Translations under genes and position numbers: made by a program
The notes under the pieces: model-generated
What the model was told of the DNA's origin: nothing
Seen by the model: only the letters and a program-made list of their open reading frames with translations
The model's database searches: none
Origin: CAVWQV01 sp963757115
GTDB taxonomy: Bacteria > Pseudomonadota > Alphaproteobacteria > Acetobacterales > Acetobacteraceae
Assembly: GCA_963757115.1 (NCBI GenBank)
Contig: CAVWQV010000001.1
Location: 186,001 to 250,000 of the forward strand
Direction: 5' to 3'
Length of the DNA stretch: 64,000 nt
Shown here: positions 49,661-58,485 of the stretch, piece after piece
Layout of the letters: each line of letters begins with the position of its first letter
How positions within the stretch are numbered: the stretch's first letter is position 1

Positions 49661-50431
49661 ATGAAGCTAAGAGGCAAAGTTGCTGTCATCACGGGCGGCG
49701 CCCAGGGAATCGGCGAAGCAATCGCGCGGGCCTTTACGGCGGAGGGCGCACGCGTCGTGATCGCCGACGTGGCGGAGGAAAAGGCGCAGGCGCTGGCCCG
49801 CAATCTCGGCAGCGAGGCACTCGCGGTCCGGCTCGACGTGCGCGACGCGGCATCGATCGCCGGCATGGTGAAGACCACGGTGGATCGGTTCGGCGGCATC
49901 GACATTCTGGTCAATAACGCCGCGATCTTTGACATGGAGCCCGTGCTCGAGACGACCGAGGCCAGCTTCGATCGCCAGTTTGCCATCAATCTGAAAGGGA
50001 TGTTCTTCACGTTGCAGGCGGTTGCGAGGCGAATGGTTGAGCAGGGCCGGGGCGGCAAGATCATCAACATGTCGTCTCAGGCCGGCCGACGCGGCGAACC
50101 GCTGCTCCCGGTCTATTGCGCGACCAAGGCGGCGGTGATCAGCGTAACCCAATCCACCGGTCTCGATCTCATTAAGCACCGCATCTATGTCAACGCCATC
50201 GCGCCGGGCGTGGTCGATACCCCGATGTGGGACGAGGTTGATGCCCTGTTCGCGAAGCACGAGGGCCGGCCGATCGGCGAGAAGAAGCGACTTGTCGGGG
50301 AGGCGGTTCCGGCCGGACGCATGGGCCGGCCGGGCGATTATGGTGCGCCTGCTGTGTTCCTGGCCTCGTCGGACAGCGATTACGTCGTGGCACAGACGCT
50401 CAATGTCGATGGTGGCAACTGGATGAGCTAG
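49661..50431 (+). CDS. SDR dehydrogenase, sorbitol dehydrogenase-like
   Basis: 256-residue classical SDR. TGGAQGIG at residues 11-18 binds NAD, NNAAIFDMEPVLET follows, and catalysis uses the Ser in IINMSSQAGRRGEPL and the YxxxK in PVYCATKAAV. The substrate-loop region APGVVDTPMWDEVDALFAKH and the ending QTLNVDGGNWMS resemble sorbitol/galactitol (polyol) dehydrogenases of the SmoS type. ATG 49661 has GGAAGGAAA upstream; 20 in-frame codons upstream look unrelated. It stands alone. Confidence 0.85.
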   Translation: MKLRGKVAVITGGAQGIGEAIARAFTAEGARVVIADVAEEKAQALARNLGSEALAVRLDVRDAASIAGMVKTTVDRFGGIDILVNNAAIFDMEPVLETTEASFDRQFAINLKGMFFTLQAVARRMVEQGRGGKIINMSSQAGRRGEPLLPVYCATKAAVISVTQSTGLDLIKHRIYVNAIAPGVVDTPMWDEVDALFAKHEGRPIGEKKRLVGEAVPAGRMGRPGDYGAPAVFLASSDSDYVVAQTLNVDGGNWMS

Positions 50432-50735
50432 ACGTTGCGTTGTCTCTTCGTCCAATTCGAACTCGCGAGCCACGATCGAGGTATTCGCGGAATGTCGGCT
50501 CAATGCAGGCCTTTCCGACCCGGCGCAACGAGACGGTTGTTTCTGTCGCGCCGAGTTGGGGCTTTCCGGTGGTCTTGACGCTGCTCGAAGTCCCGCACAG
50601 GCCGACGAAAGCGGATCCGTCCGGCATAGGGCGTTGCCTCGCGCGAGGCGAATCGGCGAAATGAACGTATCGGAAGAGAGCGGCTTTTAAGGAAGCGGCC
50701 GCTCACCCGACATGTGAGCGGCCCGAAGGTTGCAG

Positions 50736-52172
50736 TCAGATCTTGGCGGTCGGGTTCGGCGCGCCGGTGCCCTTGGTGGCCGCGGTGCGGTCCGCCGCGC
50801 CGGCGGTCCGGTTGCGCTCGTCCTCGACCTCGACCTCCGTGCGGCGCACGGTGTCTGCGACTTCCTGCGTGCGCTCGGTCACGTCTTTTCGGACGGTGAT
50901 CTCCTCCACGACATGGGCTTCTTTGGCAATGACCGCCTCCTCCCCGGTGGCCGTGACTTCAATCACGCGCTCACGGAACGGCTCGGTCTCCGTTCCCAGT
51001 GGCCGATCCACGGGACGCCGCTCGACATCGATCCGCTCTTCCCGCAGGCGCACCTGTTCGTGTACCGGGCGCTCGACGACGTAGCTCCGCACGCGGACGG
51101 AGCCACGACTGACATCGCGCTTGCCAATCTGGATCTGCTCTTCGACAACCGGGATCACCTCTTCACTCCGTCCTTCGGCGGAGGCCGGCTGCGCGCCGAG
51201 CGTGCTTGTGGTGCTGCGGTCGGTCACGGCTGCGGCGCCGGTCGCGGCACCCATGGCGGCAGCGGGTGCGGCCGTGGTCCGCGGTGCCCAGCCGCCCTGA
51301 CGCCACTCCTGCTCGCGCGCGTCGATATCGATCGGGTTCGTCGTCTCGAGCACCTCGATCACGTGATCGTAATTATCCGCGCTCGGCCGGACCACGAGAA
51401 GCGAGTGGCCGCGCTGCAGGCCCTCCGCATAGCCGTGCACATCCTCGTCGGGCATAAACAGCCGCTTGATCGCGCCCCAAAAGCCCTGGTCGTTATGCTC
51501 GTAGCTGAACGACGCATCGGACGCCTCGGCATTGCGGTCCAGCAGATCCATGTCGCTGGAAGCAAATCCCGCTGCGGTCAGCTTGTCGCGCGCGGCTCGG
51601 GCTTCGGCGTAGGTGTCGTACATTGCCACCACGTGGGCGGCGGCACTTCCTGCGCCCATCCCGCTGCCTGTCGACGAGGATGACTGTGTTGTCTGCTCAC
51701 TCAGGGCCATATTCGGAATCTCCTTTGACGATTGAGGGACGGATGACGGGTGAGGAATAGGCGGCCGGGTGATCTCGACCACTTCGCGACGGAGCGGTAC
51801 GGTCCGCTGCTCGGCCTGCGCGCGGGCCGTGCGGTGGATGCGGATCTCTTCCACCAGGACCAAACGCGTCTGCACGACGGCTTGCTCCTCCATCACCGGC
51901 ACGATCAACACGCCGCCTTCCTCGCGGATCGACGGCGCTTTGGATACGACGCGATTCAGTGTCACGCGCTCGACGGATATGTCCTGCGTTTGCCGCAGAA
52001 CGTCCACCAAGGCGTCATGCTCCTCCACCGTCTTGCGCAGCACGACGTGGTCGGTCACCAGTTCACGCTTGCCGACGTGCAATCGCTCCTCGACCACTGG
52101 TAGGGTGATCGAAGTGTCGCTTGCGTCGCTCGACCCGGGCTGGTTCTCGCTCGGTCGATCTGTGCTGCTCAT
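50736..52172 (-). CDS. DUF2382 (YsnF/AvaK) stress-type protein, two-module
   Basis: 478-residue open frame that looks like two genes in one frame. Module 1 (about 1-145) is a DUF2382/YsnF-type charged beta repeat: PVVEERLHVGKRELVTDHVV, then PVMEEQAVVQTRLVLVEEIR. Module 2 has a general-stress-like sensor part (HVVAMYDTYAEARAARDKL) followed by a second DUF2382 region (IPVVEEQIQIGKRDVSRGSV, then RVIEVTATGEEAVIAKEAHV). Between them, AAAGGAG stands 9 bases before an in-frame ATG at 51710 (MALSEQTTQSSSSTGSG), so a separate 324-residue product is likely. No stop codon separates the modules. DUF2382 proteins are usually soluble stress proteins. Confidence 0.83.
   Translation of the reverse strand: MSSTDRPSENQPGSSDASDTSITLPVVEERLHVGKRELVTDHVVLRKTVEEHDALVDVLRQTQDISVERVTLNRVVSKAPSIREEGGVLIVPVMEEQAVVQTRLVLVEEIRIHRTARAQAEQRTVPLRREVVEITRPPIPHPSSVPQSSKEIPNMALSEQTTQSSSSTGSGMGAGSAAAHVVAMYDTYAEARAARDKLTAAGFASSDMDLLDRNAEASDASFSYEHNDQGFWGAIKRLFMPDEDVHGYAEGLQRGHSLLVVRPSADNYDHVIEVLETTNPIDIDAREQEWRQGGWAPRTTAAPAAAMGAATGAAAVTDRSTTSTLGAQPASAEGRSEEVIPVVEEQIQIGKRDVSRGSVRVRSYVVERPVHEQVRLREERIDVERRPVDRPLGTETEPFRERVIEVTATGEEAVIAKEAHVVEEITVRKDVTERTQEVADTVRRTEVEVEDERNRTAGAADRTAATKGTGAPNPTAKI
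51710..51726 (-). promoter_or_regulatory. Internal Shine-Dalgarno and start site in the DUF2382 gene
   Basis: On the minus strand AAAGGAG (51726-51720) is 9 bases before the first base of an in-frame ATG (51710). It supports internal initiation of the second module as its own protein. Confidence 0.6.
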
Positions 52173-52299
52173 CGCCGGCTAGAAGAAGAGCGAGGGGCGA
52201 GAGTTTCGCGGCCGAACATGATTACTCTGGCTGCGCACGACAGTGTGCGTGGCGTGCGCTTGGTCGGGCTCCTGCATGTGGACGCGCACCTGGATACAT

Positions 52300-52776
52300 G
52301 GCCGACCAATTTCGGCCAGACTTTTGGGGCGTGCGCGACTTCACGTTCGACAGCGCAGGCGAGTTGACGAAGATCCTCGACGAAACGCTGCGAGCGCCCG
52401 ATTCGGGCTGATCATGCGGCTCGCGGTGCCGGGCGCTGGCGCCCTTTACGACCTGTCGGGCAAGTTCGGGGCGTTCCCGGAGGAGGCCGCCTCGCTGCTG
52501 CGGGCGGCCAGGATTCACGCGGTTCGTCTCGGCGTCGGCTTGACCTGCGACAGCGCTGACCGGATGCGTGGCCCGTTCTTCCTGCCCGGCGATGTACGGG
52601 AGGGCGACGAGTTCGAAATCGGCCAACTCGGGGCCTATGGTGCTTGCCTGCGCACCGGTTTTAACGGCTTCGATCGCGCGCGTCTGGTCGAAGTGCGTGA
52701 CCCACCGCTGCTGGACACCCCGGGCTTATGGTCCGGTTCTCGAAGCCAAAGCCGCCTGACGGAGTTCCGCCCATGA
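52300..52776 (+). pseudogene. Ornithine/lysine decarboxylase remnant (fold III), internally deleted
   Basis: Fragments of a PLP fold-III ornithine decarboxylase. The 5' part GVRDFTFDSAGELTKILDET passes through a frameshift near 52405 into MRLAVPGAGALYDLSGKFGA and EEAASLLRAARIHAVRLGV. Then, without interruption, comes the C-terminal GLTCDSADRMRGPFFLPGDV and EIGQLGAYGACLRTGFNGF. The roughly 170 residues normally between these blocks, including the substrate-site region, are gone; the N-terminal lysine part is also missing. The stop overlaps the ATG of the homospermidine synthase (ATGA at 52773), preserving the original operon junction. It cannot be active as read. Confidence 0.8.
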
Positions 52777-54179
52777 AGCACGTTCGATTTTCTGGCCGCC
52801 TCGTCATGCTCGGTTGCGGCAGCATCGGGTCCGGCGTGTTGCCGCTCCTGCTGCGGCATATCGACATGCCCCCCGATCGCATCACGATCGTCACCGGCGA
52901 TGACCGCGGGCGCGCTGTGGCGGCCGAGTACGGGGTCGGCTTCCATGTGGCGCCGCTCGATCAGGCAAGCTACGAGACTCGCCTGCGTCCGCTGCTTCGT
53001 CGGGGTGACTTCCTGTTGAACTTGTCCGTGGAAGTCTCGTCCGTGGCGTTGATCAGGCTCTGCCATGAGATCGGCGCGCTCTACCTCGACACCTGCATCG
53101 AGCCCTGGGCTGGCGGCTACACGGACCCGTCGCTGACGCCTTCGCAGCGCTCCAACTATGCGCTGCGCGAATCGGCCCTTGCACTCGCGCCGGACTTCCG
53201 CGGCGGTCCGACGGCGGTGCTGACGCACGGCGCCAACCCGGGCCTCGTTTCGCACCTGGTGAAGGAAGCGCTGCTCGACATTAGGCGCGATGAAGGCCGC
53301 GTCGGGCCGGCGCCACGGACGCGCGAGGAATGGGCGGCGCTTGCCGGTGCGCTGGGTATAAGGGTGATCCATATCGCCGAGCGCGACACGCAATCGGCCG
53401 ACATCGCGAAAGAACCGGGCGAGTTCGTCAACACGTGGTCGATCGACGGGTTCGTGGGCGAAGGTTGCCAGCCTGCCGAGCTCGGCTGGGGCTCGCACGA
53501 GAAGACGTGGCCGGCCGACGCCCGCCGCCACGACTTTGGCCGGGGCAGCGCCATCTATCTCGAGCGCCCGGGGGCCGGAACGCGCGTGCGCAGCTGGACG
53601 CCACTCGAAGGGGCATTCCACGGCTTCCTCGTCACGCACAACGAGTCGATCTCGATTTCGGACTACTACACCGTCGCCGATGCCGGAGCGGTCGCCTACC
53701 GGCCGACCGTGCACTACGCCTATCACCCGTGCGACGATGCCGTGCTTTCGTTGCACGAACTTGCCGGCAAGAACTGGACGATGCAGTCCCGGCAGCGGCT
53801 GATGATGGACGAGATCGTGCGCGGCATCGACGAACTGGGCGTGCTGCTGATGGGGCACGCGCGGGGCGCCTACTGGTACGGCTCGCGACTCGACATCATC
53901 GAAGCCCGCCGTCTGGTGCCGCACAACAACGCCACCAGCCTGCAGGTCACGGCCATGGTCCTGGCGGGCATCGTCTGGGCGATGGAGAACCCGGAGCGCG
54001 GAATCGTCGAGCCGGATGAGATGGACCACGAGAGGATCATGGCGATCGGCCGGCCCTATCTCGGCGAGATCGTGGGGGTGTATTCGGACTGGACGCCGCT
54101 CAGGGATCGCGGCCGACTTTTCCCGGAACCCTTGGACCCGAACGACCCCTGGCAGTTCGGCAACTTCCGAGTGACCTGA
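52773..54179 (+). CDS. hss: Homospermidine synthase
   Basis: 468-residue saccharopine-dehydrogenase-type enzyme that makes homospermidine from putrescine with NAD as prosthetic carrier. The Rossmann loop GCGSIGSG is at residues 14-21. Family blocks include LYLDTCIEPWAGGYTDPSLT, LTHGANPGLVSHLVKEALLD, FVNTWSIDGFVGEGCQPAEL, and WYGSRLDIIEARRLVPHNNA. ATG 52773 overlaps the stop of the decarboxylase remnant. Homospermidine is a common alphaproteobacterial polyamine. Intact, while its putrescine-making neighbour is not. Confidence 0.93.
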   Translation: MKHVRFSGRLVMLGCGSIGSGVLPLLLRHIDMPPDRITIVTGDDRGRAVAAEYGVGFHVAPLDQASYETRLRPLLRRGDFLLNLSVEVSSVALIRLCHEIGALYLDTCIEPWAGGYTDPSLTPSQRSNYALRESALALAPDFRGGPTAVLTHGANPGLVSHLVKEALLDIRRDEGRVGPAPRTREEWAALAGALGIRVIHIAERDTQSADIAKEPGEFVNTWSIDGFVGEGCQPAELGWGSHEKTWPADARRHDFGRGSAIYLERPGAGTRVRSWTPLEGAFHGFLVTHNESISISDYYTVADAGAVAYRPTVHYAYHPCDDAVLSLHELAGKNWTMQSRQRLMMDEIVRGIDELGVLLMGHARGAYWYGSRLDIIEARRLVPHNNATSLQVTAMVLAGIVWAMENPERGIVEPDEMDHERIMAIGRPYLGEIVGVYSDWTPLRDRGRLFPEPLDPNDPWQFGNFRVT

Positions 54180-54193
54180 ACGCCTCGCTTAGC

Positions 54194-54218
54194 CTTCTCC
54201 CGCGGCTCGCGGGAGAGG
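54194..54218. repeat. REP-like hairpin between hss and radC
   Basis: CTTCTCCCGCGGCTCGCGGGAGAGG forms a stem between convergent hss (ends 54179) and radC (ends 54244), followed by GGGGTGAGGG. The same type of element (CTCTTCCGTCGGGAGAGGG) recurs at about 57183-57201. It can act as a bidirectional terminator. Confidence 0.6.
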
Positions 54219-54243
54219 AGCCGGGGTGAGGGCGTTCGCTCGC

Positions 54244-55122
54244 CTACAGAAGTCGTTCCTGCCGCAAGCTCGTCCAGCGGCCGTTGCCGATAATCAGGTG
54301 ATCGTGCAGCGTGATGGAGAGCGTCTGCGCAGCGCGCTTTACCTCCTGCGTCATGGCAAGGTCTTCTTGGGACGGTGTCGGGTCGCCGCTCGGATGGTTG
54401 TGCACGAGGATGAGGCCGGTTGCGTTCAATTCGAGCGCGCGCTTGACCACCTCGCGCGGATAAACCGGCGTGTGGTTCACCGTTCCGCGCGACTGCGCCT
54501 CGTCGGCGAGCAGGCGATTGCGGTTGTCGAGGAATAACACCCGGAACTGTTCGACCTTCTCCCGCGCGAGTGCTGCGTGCAGATACTCGAGCAGCCGGTC
54601 CCAGTTGTTCAGCACGGGCCGGTCCATCACCTCGGCGCGAGCCAGCCGCTTGGCCGACGCGTCGACCAGCTTGATCGCCGCAATTGTCTGTTTGCCTAGC
54701 CCGGGCACGGCGAACAGGTCGCGCTGCGGCGCTGTGAGCACGGCGGCGAAGCTGCCAAACCGGCCGACGAGCTTTTTGGCAAGCGGCTTCGTATCGCCCC
54801 TCGGCTGTGCGAAAAACAGCAGCATCTCCAATAGTTCGTAGTCGGCCAGCGCGTCCGGCCCACGTTCCAGCAGCTTGTCGCGCATCCGCTCGCGGTGACC
54901 GTGCACCCCAACGCTCGCCGCGCCGCTCGACATCGGTCCGCCGGGAGCGGTCTGGCGCCGCAAAACCTCGTCGAGATCCGCCGCCATAGGGGGAAGGGGG
55001 CGGGCAGGGGACAGCGGCTGAAGCTGCTCGGCGAGCCCGGACGGCTTCTTCCGCGCCGCTGCTTTCTTGGACGGCCCGCTGGGCGGCTTCGAACTCAACA
55101 ACACCTCGGCTAAAGGTTGCAT
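54244..55122 (-). CDS. radC: RadC/JAB-domain protein
   Basis: 292-residue UPF0758/RadC protein. An N-terminal basic, Pro-rich part leads to a helix-hairpin-helix module (YELLEMLLFFAQPRGDTKPL, AVPGLGKQTIAAIKLVD) and a JAB metallopeptidase-like domain. In it, FRVLFLDNRNRLLADEAQSR and ATGLILVHNHPSGDPTPSQE carry the HxH and the Ser-Asp metal motif. Start ATG 55122 (MQPLAEVLLSSK) is the first plausible one; ATGs near the usual HGHRERMRDKLLE region would be shorter. The frame is open far upstream but without family sequence. The biochemical role of RadC is unsettled. Confidence 0.9.
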   Translation of the reverse strand: MQPLAEVLLSSKPPSGPSKKAAARKKPSGLAEQLQPLSPARPLPPMAADLDEVLRRQTAPGGPMSSGAASVGVHGHRERMRDKLLERGPDALADYELLEMLLFFAQPRGDTKPLAKKLVGRFGSFAAVLTAPQRDLFAVPGLGKQTIAAIKLVDASAKRLARAEVMDRPVLNNWDRLLEYLHAALAREKVEQFRVLFLDNRNRLLADEAQSRGTVNHTPVYPREVVKRALELNATGLILVHNHPSGDPTPSQEDLAMTQEVKRAAQTLSITLHDHLIIGNGRWTSLRQERLL

Positions 55123-55246
55123 CGAGATTGCACGAAGGTGCAAGATAATCAACCTTGGATTGCGATGGTGCTGACACCGATTGCGCTCGGTTGGCCTTGA
55201 CCGTAGCGTCCGCCGCCGAGAAATCAGCCTCCAAGGACGGGACAGC

Positions 55247-56743
55247 ATGCTGGAGAAGACGCCGGAGCACGCCAAAGTCGGGCAAGAGCGGATGCTGATC
55301 GACGGCCAGTGGACCGCGAGCGCTAGCGGGCGACACCCTGCCGGTCGAGAATCCGGCCGACCGAAGCCTGATTGCGGCCATCCCGCGCGGCGGCGCGGCC
55401 GATGTCGACCGCGCCGTGCGAGGCCGCGGCGCGCGCGTTTCCCGCCTGGAGCAAGGTGGTGCCGCGCGACCGCGGGCGGATGCTGCTGCGCATCGCCGAC
55501 GCTATGGAGGCGGCCGCGGAGGACCTTGCTCGGCTCATCGCTCGCGAGACGGGCAACGCGCTCCGCACCCAGGCGCGCCCGGAGGCGAAGAACAGCGCGG
55601 ACATCTTTCGCTACTTCGGCGGGCTCGGCGGCGAGCTGAAGGGCGAGACCTTGCCCTTGGGCGAGCACGTGCTGAGCTACACGCGGCGCGAGCCGCTCGG
55701 CGTGGTCGGCGCCATCATCCCCTGGAACGCGCCGGTGCTGCTCGGCGCGCTGAAGATCGCCGCGGCACTCTGCGCTGGCAATACGATCGTGCTCAAGGCG
55801 GCGGAGGACGCGCCGCTCGGCGTGCTTGATGATGGCTCGGATCTGCCAGGAGCACCTCCCGCCCGGCGTGCTGAACGTGCTCACCGGCTTGGGCGAGGAG
55901 TGCGGCGGGCCGCTGGCGCAGCATCCGTTGGTGCGCAAGCTGTCCTTCACCGGGTCCACCGAGGTCGGCAAGATCATCATGCACGCCGCGGCCGACCGCA
56001 TCGTGCCCGTCTCGCTCGAACTCGGCGGCAAAAGCCCCTCCATCGTCTATCCCGACGCCGACGAGGACTGGGTGGTGGACGGCATCATCGCCGCCATGCG
56101 CTTCACTCGGCAGAGCCAGTCCTGCACCGCGGGCTCGCGCCTGTTTCTCCACGCCGACATCTTCGACAGCTTCCTGGGCAAGCTGACGACGAAGGTGCAG
56201 GCGCTGCGGCTCGGCAACCCGCTGGACGAAGGGAGCGACATCGGCACCATCATCAACGAGAAGCAGTTCCGCAAAGTGTGCGGCTACGTCCAGGACGGGC
56301 TCGACCGCGCCGACGCCCGTCTCGTGTTCGGCGGCTTGCCGCCCAAAGAGGGGCCGTTGAGCGAAGGCTACTACGCGGTGCCCACGGTGTTCGCCGACAC
56401 GTCCAACGACTGGCGGCTGGCGCGCGAGGAGATTTTCGGCCCCGTGCTGGTCGCGATCCCCTGGCGCGACGAGGCCGAGGCGATCCGCATGGCGAATGAC
56501 AGCCACTACGGTCTCGCGGCCTATGTCTGGACGCACGACATCGCTAGCGGCCTGCGCGCCGCCCATGCCATCGAGAGCGGCTGGGTGCAGGTCAATCAGG
56601 GCGGCGGCCAGACGCCCGGGCATTCGTATGGCGGCTACAAGCAGAGCGGCATCGGACGCGAGTTCTCGCTCGAAGGAATGCTCGACAGCTTCACGCAGCG
56701 CAAGAACGTGACGGTGAGCCTCACCACGCCACGGCGCGCGTAG
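55247..56743 (+). CDS. Aldehyde dehydrogenase (three frameshifts)
   Basis: NAD-dependent aldehyde dehydrogenase superfamily, full length across indels. It begins MLEKTPEHAKVGQERMLIDG in one frame, continues DTLPVENPADRSLIAAIPRG in a second, then FPAWSKVVPRDRGRMLLRIA and GVVGAIIPWNAPVLLGALKI in a third, and returns to the first for EHLPPGVLNVLTGLGEECGG. The catalytic Glu is in SLELGGKSPSIVYPDADED and the Cys in RQSQSCTAGSRLFLHADIFD. Shifts are near 55325, 55415 and 55825, each equal to one lost base. The substrate is unclear. It diverges from radC. Confidence 0.82.
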
Positions 56744-56845
56744 ATCCCCGCCTAAGTCGCGAGCCGCCAAAGGCGGCGTGGGTGGACGCGCCTTTCCCGG
56801 CCCGCTCAGACCGGCGGGCCGCGCCGCTCGCCGGACAGTACAGCG

Positions 56846-57148
56846 TGGGGGTTCGAGAAATCCGGCCGCGAGCTGAAGGTGCGGGTCGAGGGACAACTCG
56901 TCTTTGCACAACGGCCTTCATCATCGACGCGGTACCTAGGGGGCTTCGGTCTGGCGTACCTGACTGAGCAGCAAGTTCGGCCCTATCTCGCCGACGGACG
57001 TCTTGTTCGGGTACTTGCCGATTGGTGCCCACCTTTTTCTGGATATCACCTCTACTATCCGAGCGGCCGGCAACCCGCGCCGGCCTTTGCCCTGCTGGTT
57101 GAAAAACTCCGTAATCGGGGTGCGTCGCGGTCCCTGCCACGAGCTTGA
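56846..57148 (+). pseudogene. LysR-type regulator, C-terminal remnant
   Basis: Only the end of a LysR effector-binding domain remains: WGFEKSGRELKVRVEGQLVF, then YLGGFGLAYLTEQQVRPYLA and DGRLVRVLADWCPPFSGYHL, ending YYPSGRQPAPAFALLVEKLR. This matches the closing strands and helix typical of the family. The DNA-binding domain and first subdomain are absent; the short stretch before 56846 (AGQYS in another frame) may be a further fragment. It is overlapped on the opposite strand by the extended 3' end of the CoA transferase. Confidence 0.8.
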
Positions 57149-58342
57149 AGTCAGCACCGACGGGAGGCGCCTCCTACTCGTCCCCTCTTCCGTCGGGAGA
57201 GGGCCGGAAGGAGGACCGTCCAGCACCTCCTCTGTGTGTTCCCCCAGCCGCGGCGCGGGCCGTCGCACGGCGCCGGGCGTGTCCGACATCTTCAGCGGGA
57301 CGCCCAGGGTGCGGAACCGGCCCGTCACCGGATGCTCGGTCTCCACCACCATGTCGCGGGCCAGGAACTGCTCGTCGGTGAACACCTCGTCGTAGTGCAG
57401 CACCGGCCCCGCCGGGATGCCCGCTTCCTCGAACGCCGCAAGCCAGTCCGCCGACGCCCGGGTCCGCAGGCGCTCCTGCAGCAAGTCGGCAATGGCGGCG
57501 TTGTTCGCCACGCGGTCGGCGTTGCGCCGGAAGCGTGGGTCGTCCGCGAGTTCCGGCGCCCCCACGATCGCGCACAGTTTGACGAAGAAGTTCTGCTGCG
57601 CGCCGCCGATCGTGATGTAGCCGTCCGCCGTCGCGAACACCTGATACGGCGCGCTGCCGCGGTGCCGCTGGCCGATCCGCGGCGGGCGCGTGCCATGGGT
57701 GAAGTAGTGCGCCGCCTCGTATACCCCGAATGCCGTGGCGGCCTCCAGCAGCGAGGTTTCCACCATTTGGCCCTGCCCGGTGCGGTGCCGCGCCTCCAGC
57801 GCCGCCGTGATCCCGAACGCGAGGAACATGCCGGCGGCGACGTCCGAGATCGCGATCGGCAGCCGGTGCGGCGGCCCGTCCTCCGGGCCATTGGTGCTCA
57901 TCAGCCCCGACATGCCCTGCGTCATGAGGTCGAACCCGCCGCGCGCGCGATAGGGGCCGGTCTGGCCGAAGCCCGAGATCGCCGCGTAGATCAGCCGCGG
58001 GTTCCGCTCCCGCAACACCGGCCAGCCAATCCCGAGCCGGTCGGCCACACCCGGCCGGTAATTCTCGATCAGCACGTCGGCGGTATCGGCGAGCCCTAGG
58101 AGCGCCTCGCGGTCGGCGTCCTGCTTGAGATCCAGCACGACCGAGCGCTTGTTGCGGTTCCAAATCATGAACGGCGCGCCCTCGCCGTTCACGAATGGCG
58201 GCGCGCCGCGCATCGTGTCACCGCCGGGCGGCTCGATCTTGACCACGTCGGCGCCGTGGTCGGCGAGCATCATGGCGGCATACGGCCCCGACAGGTGGGT
58301 CGTGAGGTCCAGCACGCGCAGCCCGTCCAGCGATCCAGCCAT
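56936..58342 (-). CDS. CaiB/BaiF-type CoA transferase with abnormal C-terminal extension
   Basis: Family III (formyl-CoA/carnitine type) CoA transferase that moves CoA between carboxylic acids. It starts MAGSLDGLRVLDLTTHLSGP at ATG 58342. Blocks include YAAMMLADHGADVVKIEPPG, VLIENYRPGVADRLGIGWPV, and Asp138 in RARGGFDLMTQGMSG, the aspartyl-CoA nucleophile. Family sequence ends around LGEHTEEVLDG (near 57216). The remaining 95 residues run through a REP-like hairpin and antisense to the LysR remnant, so the original stop seems lost through a small indel or a deletion. Catalytic part intact. Confidence 0.86.
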   Translation of the reverse strand: MAGSLDGLRVLDLTTHLSGPYAAMMLADHGADVVKIEPPGGDTMRGAPPFVNGEGAPFMIWNRNKRSVVLDLKQDADREALLGLADTADVLIENYRPGVADRLGIGWPVLRERNPRLIYAAISGFGQTGPYRARGGFDLMTQGMSGLMSTNGPEDGPPHRLPIAISDVAAGMFLAFGITAALEARHRTGQGQMVETSLLEAATAFGVYEAAHYFTHGTRPPRIGQRHRGSAPYQVFATADGYITIGGAQQNFFVKLCAIVGAPELADDPRFRRNADRVANNAAIADLLQERLRTRASADWLAAFEEAGIPAGPVLHYDEVFTDEQFLARDMVVETEHPVTGRFRTLGVPLKMSDTPGAVRRPAPRLGEHTEEVLDGPPSGPLPTEEGTSRRRLPSVLTSSSWQGPRRTPITEFFNQQGKGRRGLPAARIVEVISRKRWAPIGKYPNKTSVGEIGPNLLLSQVRQTEAP

Positions 58343-58485
58343 CGCGGCCTCCTGCCCGGTATGCTGCCAGCCATACCTGCCGGCCATACCTGCGGGCCAG
58401 TATGCGGCCCTACTTCCGGGTCGGGAAGGGTCTCGCCTGCTTGAGCAAATCGGGCTAGGCAGGGGACGGCAGCAAGGTTGGCGAA

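Noticed and set aside
55123..56043. Upstream extension of the radC frame to 599 codons
   Set aside because: The extra part runs antisense to the aldehyde dehydrogenase and has no RadC sequence.
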